Source: CAWGCE01 sp964480915
GTDB taxonomy: Bacteria > Planctomycetota > Planctomycetia > Pirellulales > Pirellulaceae
DNA: 64,000 nt
Assembly (NCBI GenBank): GCA_964480915.1
Contig: CAYZRS010000016.1
Location: 32,868 to 96,867 of the forward strand
Direction: 5' to 3'
Below, piece by piece: positions 24,143-32,672 of this stretch. Positions within the stretch are counted from its first letter, which is position 1. Every line of letters begins with the position of its first letter. Both the position numbers and the translations under genes were made by a program. The notes under the pieces are model-generated. The model was not told the origin of the DNA, made no database searches, and saw nothing but the letters and a program-made list of their open reading frames with translations.

Positions 24143-26254
24143 TTAGAATGTCCAGTAACCACCGATTCCGACGGTGAACTGATCGCGTTCGGTGTTGTCG
24201 TCGTACGGGAGTCCGTTTCCTTCGAACCAGTCATAGCGAATTTCTGGGCGGATCACGAAATTCTCGCTGCGACGGTAGTTGAGACCCAAGGTGAGGTCGA
24301 AATAATCGCCAGGTCCGTTACCAATACGAGCTCCATCGTCGTCTCGGAAGTACTCGAAGCGGGTGCCGGCCGACCAGCGATCATTGATGCGTGTCAGCAA
24401 GTACTGGTTGATCGCGTACGAGTTGGTTTTTTCCGTCCCGAATGTTTCGCGATCCTGGTAGTCCCACTGCAAGATGTAGTTGATGTTTTGCGTAATCTGA
24501 GCGTTGGCGACAAGGCTATGCATGTAGACGTCGCTCTCGCCAAGGTTGGTGTCACCCGGGTCACCGATTGACGTCGCGTAGAACAGATTGAGTCGATCTG
24601 TCACGTCGAAGCGAATCCCGCCAAGGAAGGTGCCACCGTCGTTTTGATTTCGATAGCCAGCGTCCCAACCAGTGGTGGCACCGGCGAACAGGGTAAGGTA
24701 TTGATTCCAGTTGTATTGTGCCAGAGCACCGGTGTGCGTGAATGGTTCGTTGTATTGGAACGTCAATGCGTGCGAGTAGAAGAAGTTCGCAGGTGCCATC
24801 ACGGATTCGTAGCCAATAATAGTGTAGAAACGGCCAATGTTTACGAAGAGATCTTTGTAGGCAATCGTTGCATAGGCCTGCGGCAGTGCAAATCCATACT
24901 CGCCAGCCGTGCCCCAGCTGAAGTCCCAGGATTGATCACCGAAAGCGGTCGTGTCGGGCGCGTCGGCCCCGAACAAGAAGTCGACTCGATAACCGAAGTC
25001 GAAATTCCGCGTCGTTGTGTCGGCTCGACGTTCCGCGTAGAGCCAGGCTTGGTTTAAGAGCAACCCGTCCGCGAAGTTGTTAAATCCGAGCGGATCATTA
25101 CCGGTCGACGTCCCATTTCCGTGTGAGTTAAAGGTCGTGCCGTAAGAGAGCCATCCACCAAAGTCTCGATTTTGAATCCTCCGTGCTCGAAGGCAATCCC
25201 AGCAATTGCAGCCTTCATTGCAAATGCGCTTCGAGGTCGCACGGTTGACGACATTGTGCATTTTCGCCGACACTTTTTGGCGACGAGAATCGAATCTTCG
25301 CCAGAGGGGACTGTTCATCCAAAACGGTTCTGCTTTGGGGAAGATGCGGTTGATCCAAGGTGGATTGATGTTGGGACCGGGCGGACAGTCGGCTTGCTGA
25401 TTCTTCTGCCCTGCCCCATCGCCGGCGGTCGTCTGCTGGTCATCGTCTTCGGCGCAGCCGTGCGTGGTTCCATTCGATCCGGCCGTGGTCTGTTGCCGCG
25501 AAGCGTCGATCGGTGAAAGGGGCGTCGGTTCGACCATCGACTTGCTGTCGTAGTTCATCCCTTGCGAGGTGCCAAGGACGGTGTCGCCATTGGCTCCACT
25601 GGAAATTTCACCCCAAGTGGTCGTTCGTGTCGTGGGTTGCGCGGGAGTAGCAGGTGTTGGAAGCTGTCCGCCAGGCGACTGCGTTTGCCCCGGTTTCGGG
25701 AAGTTGTACGGTAGCTGTGCCGGATTGGCTGCCATGCGAGCCGTTGGTTGCGGCAGGTACTTCAGCGGTACGGGCTGCAAGGTGGTATTGGAGGTTAGCT
25801 GGTTGCCACCGTAAGAGGTCGACGGCATGACGAAGTAATTTTGCGAGCCCTGCGGAACGCCTTGCGACAGCCGTGTCGTACTGAGGAAGTTGGTGGCAGG
25901 CACTGTTGCTCCGCTGCCGGCCGTCGGTAGGTTGGCAGCGTTTAGAGGCACAAGTCGCCATTTCATGGGACGCGATGGGGGCGTCGTCGCTGGTTGGACA
26001 CTGGGGTTAGAAACAAACGGCAGTCGCGGAGCCGTCAGTTTCAGTGTCGGCGGCACACCTTGCTGTGAAAGGGTGGTTGCCGATGTCTGGACCGGTGGCG
26101 GGGTCAGTGCGCGAACAATCGGCGTTGGCGTTTGGGTCTGCGACGGTAAGAGATTGCCGTCCGACTGTGCCCGTGCCGTACCCGCCATGACGAACGGAGT
26201 CATGGCGACATAGGTAAAGAATAGGAGGCGTGTTGTACTGAGTAGGCTCATCAT
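24143..26254 (-). CDS. Outer membrane beta-barrel porin (BBP2/OmpL-like)
   Basis: From ATG 26254 the protein has 703 residues: a signal peptide (MMSLLSTTRLLFFTYVAMTPFVMAGTARAQ), then a Pro/Thr/Gln-rich low-complexity region of about 250 residues, and a cysteine cluster CNEGCNCWDCLRAR. A beta-barrel of alternating aromatic strands ends in GVGGYWTF with a C-terminal Phe, typical of outer membrane proteins. Segments such as NIGRFYTIIGYESVMAPANFFYSHAL resemble the planctomycete OmpL/BBP2 porin family. An upstream ATG at 26389 would place the signal 45 residues inside, so it is unlikely. Confidence 0.88.
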   Translation of the reverse strand: MMSLLSTTRLLFFTYVAMTPFVMAGTARAQSDGNLLPSQTQTPTPIVRALTPPPVQTSATTLSQQGVPPTLKLTAPRLPFVSNPSVQPATTPPSRPMKWRLVPLNAANLPTAGSGATVPATNFLSTTRLSQGVPQGSQNYFVMPSTSYGGNQLTSNTTLQPVPLKYLPQPTARMAANPAQLPYNFPKPGQTQSPGGQLPTPATPAQPTTRTTTWGEISSGANGDTVLGTSQGMNYDSKSMVEPTPLSPIDASRQQTTAGSNGTTHGCAEDDDQQTTAGDGAGQKNQQADCPPGPNINPPWINRIFPKAEPFWMNSPLWRRFDSRRQKVSAKMHNVVNRATSKRICNEGCNCWDCLRARRIQNRDFGGWLSYGTTFNSHGNGTSTGNDPLGFNNFADGLLLNQAWLYAERRADTTTRNFDFGYRVDFLFGADAPDTTAFGDQSWDFSWGTAGEYGFALPQAYATIAYKDLFVNIGRFYTIIGYESVMAPANFFYSHALTFQYNEPFTHTGALAQYNWNQYLTLFAGATTGWDAGYRNQNDGGTFLGGIRFDVTDRLNLFYATSIGDPGDTNLGESDVYMHSLVANAQITQNINYILQWDYQDRETFGTEKTNSYAINQYLLTRINDRWSAGTRFEYFRDDDGARIGNGPGDYFDLTLGLNYRRSENFVIRPEIRYDWFEGNGLPYDDNTERDQFTVGIGGYWTF

Positions 26255-26603
26255 TAAACGCTTCAGCGATTTCAGGCCGCTTCGAGTAGAGCGACGTTTG
26301 TGGCGATTATCCGTCAGTTGCTGGTGGCGACAGGTTCGTCCGAATCTGTGCCTTCGCAGCATTTCATCGGGGGTAACGATTGATCGCATTCAGCCGAGGA
26401 TGCTGCTAGCCACGGTGATTCTGAAAATGCAGGCCGGGTTAGGACTGTTGTGACGGGTAGGACAGGTTGTATCGATTAGACCTGTCGTACCCATTCTGCC
26501 GCCGACGACGACTGTAACCCCGGTATATGAAACTGGGGGAGTCAGGGCTGAGGAACCTTGACGATTAAAGAGACTTTGCCGTATCCGGCAACTGCAGGAC
26601 GCA
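26255..26603. other. Non-coding leader region of the porin gene with hairpin 26455-26492
   Basis: About 350 bases without a supported gene. gggtaggacaggt (26455-26467) and acctgtcgtaccc (26480-26492) pair over 13 positions with one mismatch. The near-copy gggttaggactgttgt lies just upstream at about 26436. On the minus strand this is the untranslated leader of the porin, so a regulatory RNA or operator is possible. No known riboswitch consensus fits. Confidence 0.4.
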
Positions 26604-26633
26604 GCAAGCCTCCGTCGGGCGACGGAGGCTTGC
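26604..26633 (-). terminator. Strong hairpin after the PEP-CTERM operon
   Basis: A perfect 13-bp stem (gcaagcctccgtc / gacggaggcttgc) with a GGGC loop lies 26 bases past the stop of the last gene of the operon at 26659. There is no T-tract on the minus strand, so termination would need another factor; it may stabilise the 3' end. Confidence 0.55.
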
Positions 26634-26658
26634 CTTTAAGAGGTGCGTCGTTGGTGCG

Positions 26659-27339
26659 CTATGAAGTTCGCCGCATCATCCAAAATAGAGGTGCGATCCA
26701 AAGCAGTGCCAGGCCGTGAGACTCGGGGACGGTGAATGTGTCCGTTACCCAGTCGACAGCCGCTTCGTGAACCATCTCATCGACTCCCGAAGCGAGGACA
26801 AAATAGACGGTGTCTGAACTTGCGTACGTATCCGAGGTCATCTCGAGGCCAAACAGATAGACACCGGACGTTGGACTTGGCGTATCGAGAACAAATTCAA
26901 GGTCTTGGTGAATGCCACCGTCTGAGTCAGCAGCGCCGACCAGAAAACCGCTGGCGCCGCCGCCGGTGCTCGAGGAGAGTGCCGTCGTCGCGGCAGTCAG
27001 CGGATGCTCGATCGTGAGGTCGTGGGCGGAGTCTTGGAAAGCGACATTGTTGACGTCGCTGCCATCCCAAAACCACAGGTGTTTTCCGAGGATGTCGCTG
27101 ACATCAAAGCTCAACGTCTCACCGACGTTGAAGATTCCGTCGTCGACTTCGAGGCCTGGCTCATCGGCCACGTTGGCTGGATTTGGTGCCTCCCCAAACT
27201 CACCTTCTACCACTCTCTCTTCGACGACCAGCGTACCTGACTCGACGACGATCTCCACATCTGAATGTTGAGCACTTGCTGCAGCGATCAGTCCGATCGT
27301 GCTCACAATCATCGCGAAAATTTCTCGTTTCAACTTCAT
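26659..27339 (-). CDS. Secreted PEP-CTERM-like protein, All3515-type
   Basis: The 226-residue protein has a signal peptide (IVSTIGLIAAASAQ), a beta-rich domain (FDVSDILGKHLWFWDGSD, GIHQDLEFVLDTPSPTSGVYLFGLEMTSD, VYFVLASGVDEMVHEAAVDWV) and the tail VPESHGLALLWIAPLFWMMRRTS. The tail is a PEP-CTERM sorting signal: VPE-like motif, hydrophobic helix and terminal arginines. The domain resembles what I recall of the cyanobacterial Zur-repressed PEP-CTERM protein All3515. It is the last gene of an operon with its paralogue (30-base gap), which has the same domain plus dockerin-like repeats. Confidence 0.75.
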   Translation of the reverse strand: MKLKREIFAMIVSTIGLIAAASAQHSDVEIVVESGTLVVEERVVEGEFGEAPNPANVADEPGLEVDDGIFNVGETLSFDVSDILGKHLWFWDGSDVNNVAFQDSAHDLTIEHPLTAATTALSSSTGGGASGFLVGAADSDGGIHQDLEFVLDTPSPTSGVYLFGLEMTSDTYASSDTVYFVLASGVDEMVHEAAVDWVTDTFTVPESHGLALLWIAPLFWMMRRTS

Positions 27340-27369
27340 TGTCTCGTTCCCTTAAACATGATGCGAGTT

Positions 27370-28551
27370 TTACTTATTTCGACGCGTCAGCAACAAGCTG
27401 GCCGCGATCAGTCCAAAAATACAACAGGCCGGCTCTGGCACGGGTTGTGTGCCCGAGTCGGCAGTCATGAATTTGTTAGTGTTCCACACAACAAAATCCA
27501 CTCCGTTCGTTTCACCGTCGGCGTTGAAATCACCGTTGCTCCAGGTTCCGGTGCTCGTGAACTTGGCATTGTTCCAAGCCACGAAATCGACGCCGTTAAC
27601 GTCACCGTCCAAATTGGCATCGCCGGGCAAGATGGGAGCTCCTGATTCATTCAGGACAGCACCAGCGATTGCTCGCCAAAGATCGACGTCTTCAAGATTG
27701 ACGATGCCGTCGAGCGTCAGATCGAATTCAACTTCGTTATTTCCCGCCGCAACCGATCCGATTAAGGCGTCGATGTCGGCCGTTTCGTACTGGCCGTTAT
27801 CGTCAAAGTCGCCGGCCATCGTGACCGTTCCGATTTGCGTGTCGAGCCAATCGACGAAACTGCTTTTGACGGTCGATGGAATGGTGGGCGTGGTGAGTGT
27901 CACGTATGCGACTTGCGAGCTTGCCAGGTCGCCTGAAGTCAATTGCCAACCCATCACGTAGAAGCCGCTCGCTGGCGCATCGCCGCCGTTTTCCAAAGCG
28001 AAAGTCAGATGTTCGTGCAGTCCGCCAACACCATCAGTGACCCCTGCCACGAGATCGTCGATTCGTGTCGCGTCACCCAGTAGCGTGCGCTCATTCGATG
28101 CGGCGTCCTCGAGAAAAAACTCGTGACCGGCTGGCAACGGAGACAACTCGGGTTCTGTCCCGCTTCCATCCCAGAAAAGGAGGTTTCCTAGGCTTTGCCC
28201 CGGCACGTGCACTGGTACCGACGACAGCAAGAGTTCTTCGCCGGCCGGTAAGCCCAGGTAGCCATTGGGAGCACTGTTTGTCCCCGACATTTGGAACCCT
28301 GGGTCGTCGCCAACATAAATCCCAAGGGGTGGCCCCCAGAAATCAAAATCGTTGCGATAGGTTCGTCGTTCGGGTTGGCTCGCTACCGAACTGTTGTGGA
28401 GCGTAACTCGATCTTGTGACTGATAGACTGCGATATCAATGTGCTGGGCTTGCCCGATGGATGCCGAAAACGTGACGGCTGCCGCGATCATCGCAAGTAG
28501 GTAAGCGAGCTGTGTGCGCGCAGGCGCAGATTGGGTCTGTTGATTTTGCAT
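27370..28551 (-). CDS. Secreted All3515-type protein with dockerin-like repeats and PEP-CTERM tail
   Basis: The protein (393 aa) has a signal peptide ending SIGQAQ, then the same beta-domain as its downstream neighbour (HIDIAVYQSQDRVTLHN, LLFWDGSGTEP, GLHEHLTFALENGGDAPASGFYVMGWQLTSGD). Four EF-hand/dockerin-like loops follow (GDFDDNGQYETADIDALI; DLTLDGIVNLEDVDLW; GDANLDGDVNGVDFVAWN; GDFNADGETNGVDFVVWN). It ends in VPEPACCIFGLIAASLLLTRRNK, a classic PEP-CTERM. The calcium loops probably stabilise the C-terminal region next to the sorting signal. An exosortase, needed for such tails, is not in the window. Confidence 0.85.
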   Translation of the reverse strand: MQNQQTQSAPARTQLAYLLAMIAAAVTFSASIGQAQHIDIAVYQSQDRVTLHNSSVASQPERRTYRNDFDFWGPPLGIYVGDDPGFQMSGTNSAPNGYLGLPAGEELLLSSVPVHVPGQSLGNLLFWDGSGTEPELSPLPAGHEFFLEDAASNERTLLGDATRIDDLVAGVTDGVGGLHEHLTFALENGGDAPASGFYVMGWQLTSGDLASSQVAYVTLTTPTIPSTVKSSFVDWLDTQIGTVTMAGDFDDNGQYETADIDALIGSVAAGNNEVEFDLTLDGIVNLEDVDLWRAIAGAVLNESGAPILPGDANLDGDVNGVDFVAWNNAKFTSTGTWSNGDFNADGETNGVDFVVWNTNKFMTADSGTQPVPEPACCIFGLIAASLLLTRRNK

Positions 28552-28566
28552 TACTTGGTTCCTTTT

Positions 28567-29322
28567 TTATCGCTGCGGCTTCGCGAAATTGAAGCCGCTC
28601 TGACACCACTCGTTAATCTGATCCGCGGGAATCGATTCAACATGAGCGTCAAGGAACAAGTAATTGGCAGTGCCCGTGTGCCGCTCGAGCGCGACTTCTT
28701 GCATAACGTTTTGGTACGTATGCGACGGATCGTTGCCGAACCAGTCGTACGAGTGAACGTGATCAGCGATGGTTTCCAACTCAGCCGCTTCAAACATCGA
28801 GATCGTCTTGGATGTCGATCTGACCTTGTTGATGTTTCTCACTGATCCGTAAACATTCTTAGCTTGGGTGTTGCCAACGTTAATGTTCTTCACGACGGCC
28901 AAATACCCATTCATCACGTAACTGGTACCGTTGGATAACAATCGTTCTTCACGCAATCGATCGTCGGGGCAAATTCGAATCGAATCGACGCTCTCCATGA
29001 AGGGGGCTAATGTGAAGATCCACGAATGGCTCTCTTCGTCCCCATGGTCATCGCCTTCATCGTGGTCATGGTGCCCTTCCACTTCGGGAAAACGGCCTCG
29101 ATGAACATCGGTGTAATTGAGCAAGGCAATGCCCAGCTGGCGCTTGTTGTTAATGCATTGGGTACGGCGCGCCGCTTCACGAGCCGAATTAACGGCCGGC
29201 AATAATAGCGCGACCAACATGCTGATAATGGCAATGACCACCAGCAGCTCTACAAGCGTAAACGCGGCTCGATCAGGCTGCTTCGCTCGCATCGCGATGG
29301 GGGTTTCTGTGTCAGTTTTCAT
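28567..29322 (-). CDS. DUF1559 protein with His/Asp-rich insert
   Basis: A 251-residue pseudopilin-like protein: AFTLVELLVVIAIISMLVALLLPAVNSAREAARRTQC is the prepilin N-terminus, and NYLFLDAHVESI stands where the usual C-terminal DG motif lies. An insert EGHHDHDEGDDHGDEESH could bind zinc or another metal; the single-copy DUF1559 gene at 21396-22295 lacks it. It ends 15 bases before the start of the All3515-like gene, so the two are co-transcribed. Confidence 0.88.
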   Translation of the reverse strand: MKTDTETPIAMRAKQPDRAAFTLVELLVVIAIISMLVALLLPAVNSAREAARRTQCINNKRQLGIALLNYTDVHRGRFPEVEGHHDHDEGDDHGDEESHSWIFTLAPFMESVDSIRICPDDRLREERLLSNGTSYVMNGYLAVVKNINVGNTQAKNVYGSVRNINKVRSTSKTISMFEAAELETIADHVHSYDWFGNDPSHTYQNVMQEVALERHTGTANYLFLDAHVESIPADQINEWCQSGFNFAKPQR

Positions 29323-29446
29323 CGTTCGTCCCTTGGATTGTGGGAACGCAAACAGGCGGTCACCACAGGTCTAGGTAAATTCAAACCTTCGACGGGTGAT
29401 TCCATCGAGACGCGAGAAAAGATTCAGTAGAGCGTCACTGCTGGAA

Positions 29447-29818
29447 TCAGGCAGAGACTGGGGCCGGAGGGCCGCGAGCGAGAACTTCGAGAGGGATTTC
29501 GTCGAGAACGAGCGTGCCGTTCGAGTCACAAACTGGCGTGGGAACGCGCGTGAGTGTGACCGCAGGAGGCAGGATGTGGGCCGATTTCTTGGCAGTTGCC
29601 AAGAAGTCGCAGAGCAAGCAAACGCCATCCGAACTGACCTGATCAGTATCTGCAGGCGCTTTGTGCTCGAACGGGCAATCGGGGCCGCAAGCAGTCTGGG
29701 CCGCTAAGTGCTCACCCAGGCAGGCATCCTGAAGCCAGTGCAAACCAACACCCATCGACGCCGGCAGCCCAATGGCGACCAGAAGAAGGAAGGCGGTTGC
29801 TTTGCGAGTTAGCGACAT
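29447..29818 (-). CDS. Small exported cysteine-rich protein
   Basis: From ATG 29818 the protein has 123 residues: a signal peptide (MSLTRKATAFLLLVAIGLPASMG) and then a region with five cysteines, including CGPDCPFEHK and CLLCDFLATAKK, with nearby His residues. This resembles small periplasmic proteins of the DUF2946 kind found with metal-handling genes, but the match is loose. It is the first gene of the four-gene operon that includes the His-rich DUF1559 and All3515-like proteins (124 bases to the next gene). ATG 29845 would place the signal later. Confidence 0.7.
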   Translation of the reverse strand: MSLTRKATAFLLLVAIGLPASMGVGLHWLQDACLGEHLAAQTACGPDCPFEHKAPADTDQVSSDGVCLLCDFLATAKKSAHILPPAVTLTRVPTPVCDSNGTLVLDEIPLEVLARGPPAPVSA

Positions 29819-29871
29819 GACGGGCTCATAACTTGGGAAGACCACGTCAATAGAGAATAAATGAATTGATC

Positions 29872-29891
29872 GCGCTTGTCAAACAAGACGC
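29872..29891. promoter_or_regulatory. Imperfect palindrome upstream of the exported-protein operon
   Basis: gcg-cttgt-caa-acaag-a-cgc is nearly symmetric and lies about 55 bases upstream of the first ATG (29818). It could be a repressor site, for example of a Fur/Zur-type regulator, but it does not match the Zur boxes I know. Confidence 0.25.
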
Positions 29892-29996
29892 ACGGAATTT
29901 GGAAAACCTTACCGAAGAATTCGGATATTCCTTCTTCTGCGCCATGGGTTCTGTCAGTTGCAGCACTGTTTTCACCGCTACCAGAACCAGCTGTCT

Positions 29997-30033
29997 ACGA
30001 AAAAACGCCTCGCGAAGTTCGTCGCAAGGCGTT
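29997..30033 (-). terminator. Intrinsic terminator of the YebE-like gene
   Basis: The arms aacgcct (30004-30010) and aggcgtt (30027-30033) with an inner gcga/tcgc pairing form a hairpin; on the minus strand it runs into TTTTTTCG. It lies 27 bases after the stop at 30060. Confidence 0.8.
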
Positions 30034-30059
30034 CTTTGTAGGAAATTTTAGTGCTTTGC

Positions 30060-30746
30060 TCATTCGGAACCGGCGGCCAGCTTGATCTGATGCGTCAGGT
30101 CGTCCGAGAGGCCCAGTTCGTGTGCTAGTTCACCAAGGTAGTTCCGTTCCGGCTCGTTGTCCGAATCGACGACCAGGAGGCTGGCCAAATACATCTCGGC
30201 CGCGGTGCTGGGCGTATCGGCCGTGCTGGCGATTTCTTTGGCGCTCAGCGGGCTGTCGAGTTCCGCTTGCAACATGCGTGCGAAGTCGTCATCGAGGCCA
30301 AACTCTTCGATCTGCTTTTTGATGTTACTCATCTCGTCGCCGTCGATGTGACCGTCCGCTTTCGAGGCGGCGATCATCGCGCGAATGATTTTTTCGCTGC
30401 GAGTTTTCATCGCGTCACTCGTTAGGTTTCCGACCGGTTCTCCGGCAACGGCCGTATCACCGCTGTTGGACTGCCAATCTTGATAGGCCTTGAATGCGAC
30501 TGTTCCCAATGCTGCCAGAGAGCCGTATTTCACTGCAGCTCCCGTCACTCGGCGGCCGGCTTTGGTGCCCAACATCAGCGCCAACACGCCGCCAACAGCC
30601 GCTCCCTTTTTCAATCCGTCCATCGTTGCGGCGCGGCCCGCTTCGTCCGTGGGGAGGTTCAGTTTTTCTTCGGCCATGTCACGGCCCTTCTCGGCCAACT
30701 CTTTGCCCGAAGCGAGCAGTTGCTCAAGAATCTCTTTAGGGTCCAT
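30060..30746 (-). CDS. YebE/DUF533 family protein with TerB-like domain
   Basis: The protein has 228 residues. A charged N-terminal helix (DPKEILEQLLASGKELAEKG) is followed by a glycine/alanine hydrophobic stretch (GAAVGGVLALMLGTKAGRRVTGAAVKYGSLAALGTVAF) and a helical TerB-like domain with KADGHIDGDEMSNIKKQ and the acidic residues characteristic of that fold. This is the arrangement of E. coli YebE. The function is unknown; TerB domains bind metal ions and envelope-stress links are reported for YebE. ATG 30746 is used because AGGAG lies 9 bases upstream. Confidence 0.82.
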   Translation of the reverse strand: MDPKEILEQLLASGKELAEKGRDMAEEKLNLPTDEAGRAATMDGLKKGAAVGGVLALMLGTKAGRRVTGAAVKYGSLAALGTVAFKAYQDWQSNSGDTAVAGEPVGNLTSDAMKTRSEKIIRAMIAASKADGHIDGDEMSNIKKQIEEFGLDDDFARMLQAELDSPLSAKEIASTADTPSTAAEMYLASLLVVDSDNEPERNYLGELAHELGLSDDLTHQIKLAAGSE

Positions 30747-30848
30747 CAATGAAAACTCCTAGCGATGATGAATGGTCGCAAGTCGCCCTGAAACGGACGG
30801 CTCGTCTGTGCGAATTATTCACGAGTCGTCCAATATCGAGTAGTAGCC

Positions 30849-31031
30849 GTGGCCGACAGGATCAAAACGGGGCCGCCGCGGCCGGTTTTCGGCCACAAGC
30901 AGACCGGCAGACGCCGCGCGAAGCTGCTGGACATTCACCAATCCGGCCGATTTTCTGCGTTGAAATACCAGGCACGGCACCAAGCACAGCGCCGTTACGG
31001 CTTGCTACCCGAAGCGGCCGTATCCTCATGA
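30849..31031 (+). CDS. Possible small basic protein
   Basis: A GTG-initiated frame of 60 residues (MADRIKTGPPRPVFGHKQTG, then a basic helix with KLLDIHQSGRFSALKYQARH and QAQRRYG) fills much of the 245-base gap between two minus-strand genes. The amino-acid composition looks protein-like, but I see no ribosome-binding site and the last 37 bases overlap the convergent gene at 30995. It could be fortuitous. Confidence 0.3.
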   Translation: MADRIKTGPPRPVFGHKQTGRRRAKLLDIHQSGRFSALKYQARHQAQRRYGLLPEAAVSS

Positions 31032-31735
31032 TTTAGCACCGGTCCACCTGCGACTTGAAGGTTTTGGCGCAGCTCGGTCAGCAGGGTTGCCACTTGGTCG
31101 AGGGCTTCGTTTGTTTGCCGAACAACCAAGATACCTTGGTATTCCATCAAGGTTCCTTGACCGCCAACCTGTTCCCACGAATCGGGGGAAACGATGGTGG
31201 TCAGCATGCTCATGATTTGTTTTGCCGAAGCGACGGGCGTCTCTTTGTGAAGCAGATCGCGAATCACGAAGTGTCGATGAACGAGGTGCTCCTCTGCCAT
31301 TTCGACCGACGTCACGACGACCAATCCATCTTCTATGTAGTAATTCAGATCGAAAGGTTTCAGGATCAGTTTTAGGGCGCCTCGCAACGAGATGTCACGT
31401 TGTATGACCGTGACGGGTGATGCCGTGTCGACACCCAGATTATCGAATTCTTCTTGTTCGAACGTAACGTCAAATTCGTGCTCTTCTGCGAGTTGGGTGA
31501 TGACGTCCGAGATGGGCACTTCAAAGAAGTCGATCGCAATCTGTTTGTCGAGGAGCGTCATGACTCGTTGTTGTTTCTCATTCCAATAGTCCCGTGCGTT
31601 GTTTGATTGCACAGCCGTGGATTGCTTGCTGGCGAGGATGGAGGCGTCGGAAGTGTCTTGAGCGAAACCGACGCCGCACATAAGTAGATTCCATAGAATG
31701 ATTTCTAAACAGCAAATGGATCGTTGACGGGACAT
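30995..31735 (-). CDS. Exported STN-domain (secretin/TonB N-terminal-like) protein
   Basis: From ATG 31735 (GGAGG nearby upstream) there are 246 residues: a signal peptide ending VGFAQ, then a short-secretin-type domain in which a protease-like helix precedes FFEVPISDVITQLAEEHEFDVTFE and ISLRGALKLILKPFDLNYYIEDGLVVVTS. A second secretin N1-like part carries ASAKQIMSMLTTIVSPDSW and GILVVRQTNEALDQVATLLTELR. It lacks the secretin pore domain. Planctomycetes carry many such isolated STN proteins; the role is unknown. The long upstream frame to 32113 has no support. Confidence 0.83.
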   Translation of the reverse strand: MSRQRSICCLEIILWNLLMCGVGFAQDTSDASILASKQSTAVQSNNARDYWNEKQQRVMTLLDKQIAIDFFEVPISDVITQLAEEHEFDVTFEQEEFDNLGVDTASPVTVIQRDISLRGALKLILKPFDLNYYIEDGLVVVTSVEMAEEHLVHRHFVIRDLLHKETPVASAKQIMSMLTTIVSPDSWEQVGGQGTLMEYQGILVVRQTNEALDQVATLLTELRQNLQVAGGPVLNHEDTAASGSKP

Positions 31736-31984
31736 GATACGTTCCTCCACGGGGACTGGGGTCTTGTTCTCGGTTCCAATTCTTGATCGTAGAAGAATCG
31801 GAAAAGAGTCTTCAACAAACGGCCAAAAAGTCCACGTTTTGTGAGATTGATTACCCATAAGCTTTTGAATGGGAACTCTTGAGGAGAGTGTGTGATGGGG
31901 AACAGACAAGCGATTTGCGGGACGGCAAATTCGGAAGCTCAAGCCCTTTTTCCACCCGTCACTACGAACCACAGAGGCCACTCG

Positions 31985-32398
31985 ATGATGTATCGAATTC
32001 TTTCCGTTTCCCTTGTTCTGCTCGTTGCTCAGGTCGCGTCTGCCCAAAGCGGTTCCCGCAGTGCTCCGCCGGCCAACGTTGGTAGTGCGACTCGCAGCGT
32101 TGCTCCGGTGCAAAGTTATCAGCCGACTTACAGCGGTCCCGCCTATTCATCGCCCGTTCAAAGTGCGCCGGTTTATCGTGCGCCAAGCGACAGCTATCCC
32201 GTCCAAAGCGCTCCCAGTTATCAAACGTATTCGCCCGCGCCGGTGCAAACGTACTCATCGGGTCCGATCTATTCGAGCCAGCCCGTTTATTCACAGCCGA
32301 TTTATTCTCAACCTGTCTATTCGCAGCCGGTGCGCACTTATTACAGCCAACCTAGCTACAGCTATGGTGGTGGTTGCTGCGGTGGTTGTGGCCGTTAG
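31985..32398 (+). CDS. Secreted Tyr/Ser/Pro-rich low-complexity protein with Gly-Cys tail
   Basis: The 137-residue protein has a signal peptide (MMYRILSVSLVLLVAQVASAQ), then repeats built on YSQP and SAP (QPVYSQPIYSQPVYSQP) and ends GGGCCGGCGR. AGAGG lies 8 bases before the ATG. Tyrosine-rich repeats and a terminal double-cysteine cluster suggest a cross-linked cell-surface or stalk/matrix component, which is inference. A strong terminator follows 30 bases downstream, so it is monocistronic. Confidence 0.8.
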   Translation: MMYRILSVSLVLLVAQVASAQSGSRSAPPANVGSATRSVAPVQSYQPTYSGPAYSSPVQSAPVYRAPSDSYPVQSAPSYQTYSPAPVQTYSSGPIYSSQPVYSQPIYSQPVYSQPVRTYYSQPSYSYGGGCCGGCGR

Positions 32399-32427
32399 TG
32401 GCAGCGATCCGTTAAAAACAACTGCAG

Positions 32428-32466
32428 AACGCTCTCGTGCTTTCGCCGGCCGAGGGCGTTTTTTTA
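32428..32466 (+). terminator. Intrinsic terminator after the Tyr-rich protein gene
   Basis: The arms aacgctctcg and cgagggcgtt pair with one mismatch around a 12-base loop, followed directly by seven T residues. Confidence 0.8.
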
Positions 32467-32672
32467 TGGCCAGCTGCGCGCCTGGTGGGAGCCGGCAGAA
32501 CTTCAGTCAATCCGACCTGTTTTGGCCAAAAAGTCAGGATTGGAGGCGGGATTCTTTGATTTTCGGCGTTGATTTTCGTGATAGCTGACGGGGGAGTAAG
32601 GAGTTGCCTGCCGATACGTCTTAAAGAGAAAGAGCAGTTTCGTCCACATCGTCTTTCTAGTGAATCTGTCAT

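Noticed and set aside
26500..26640. Possible c-di-GMP (GEMM) riboswitch suggested by ggacgcagcaagcctcc
   Set aside because: The conserved CACGCACAGGGCAAAC and GGGTT-tetraloop receptor parts are missing and no plus-strand gene follows.
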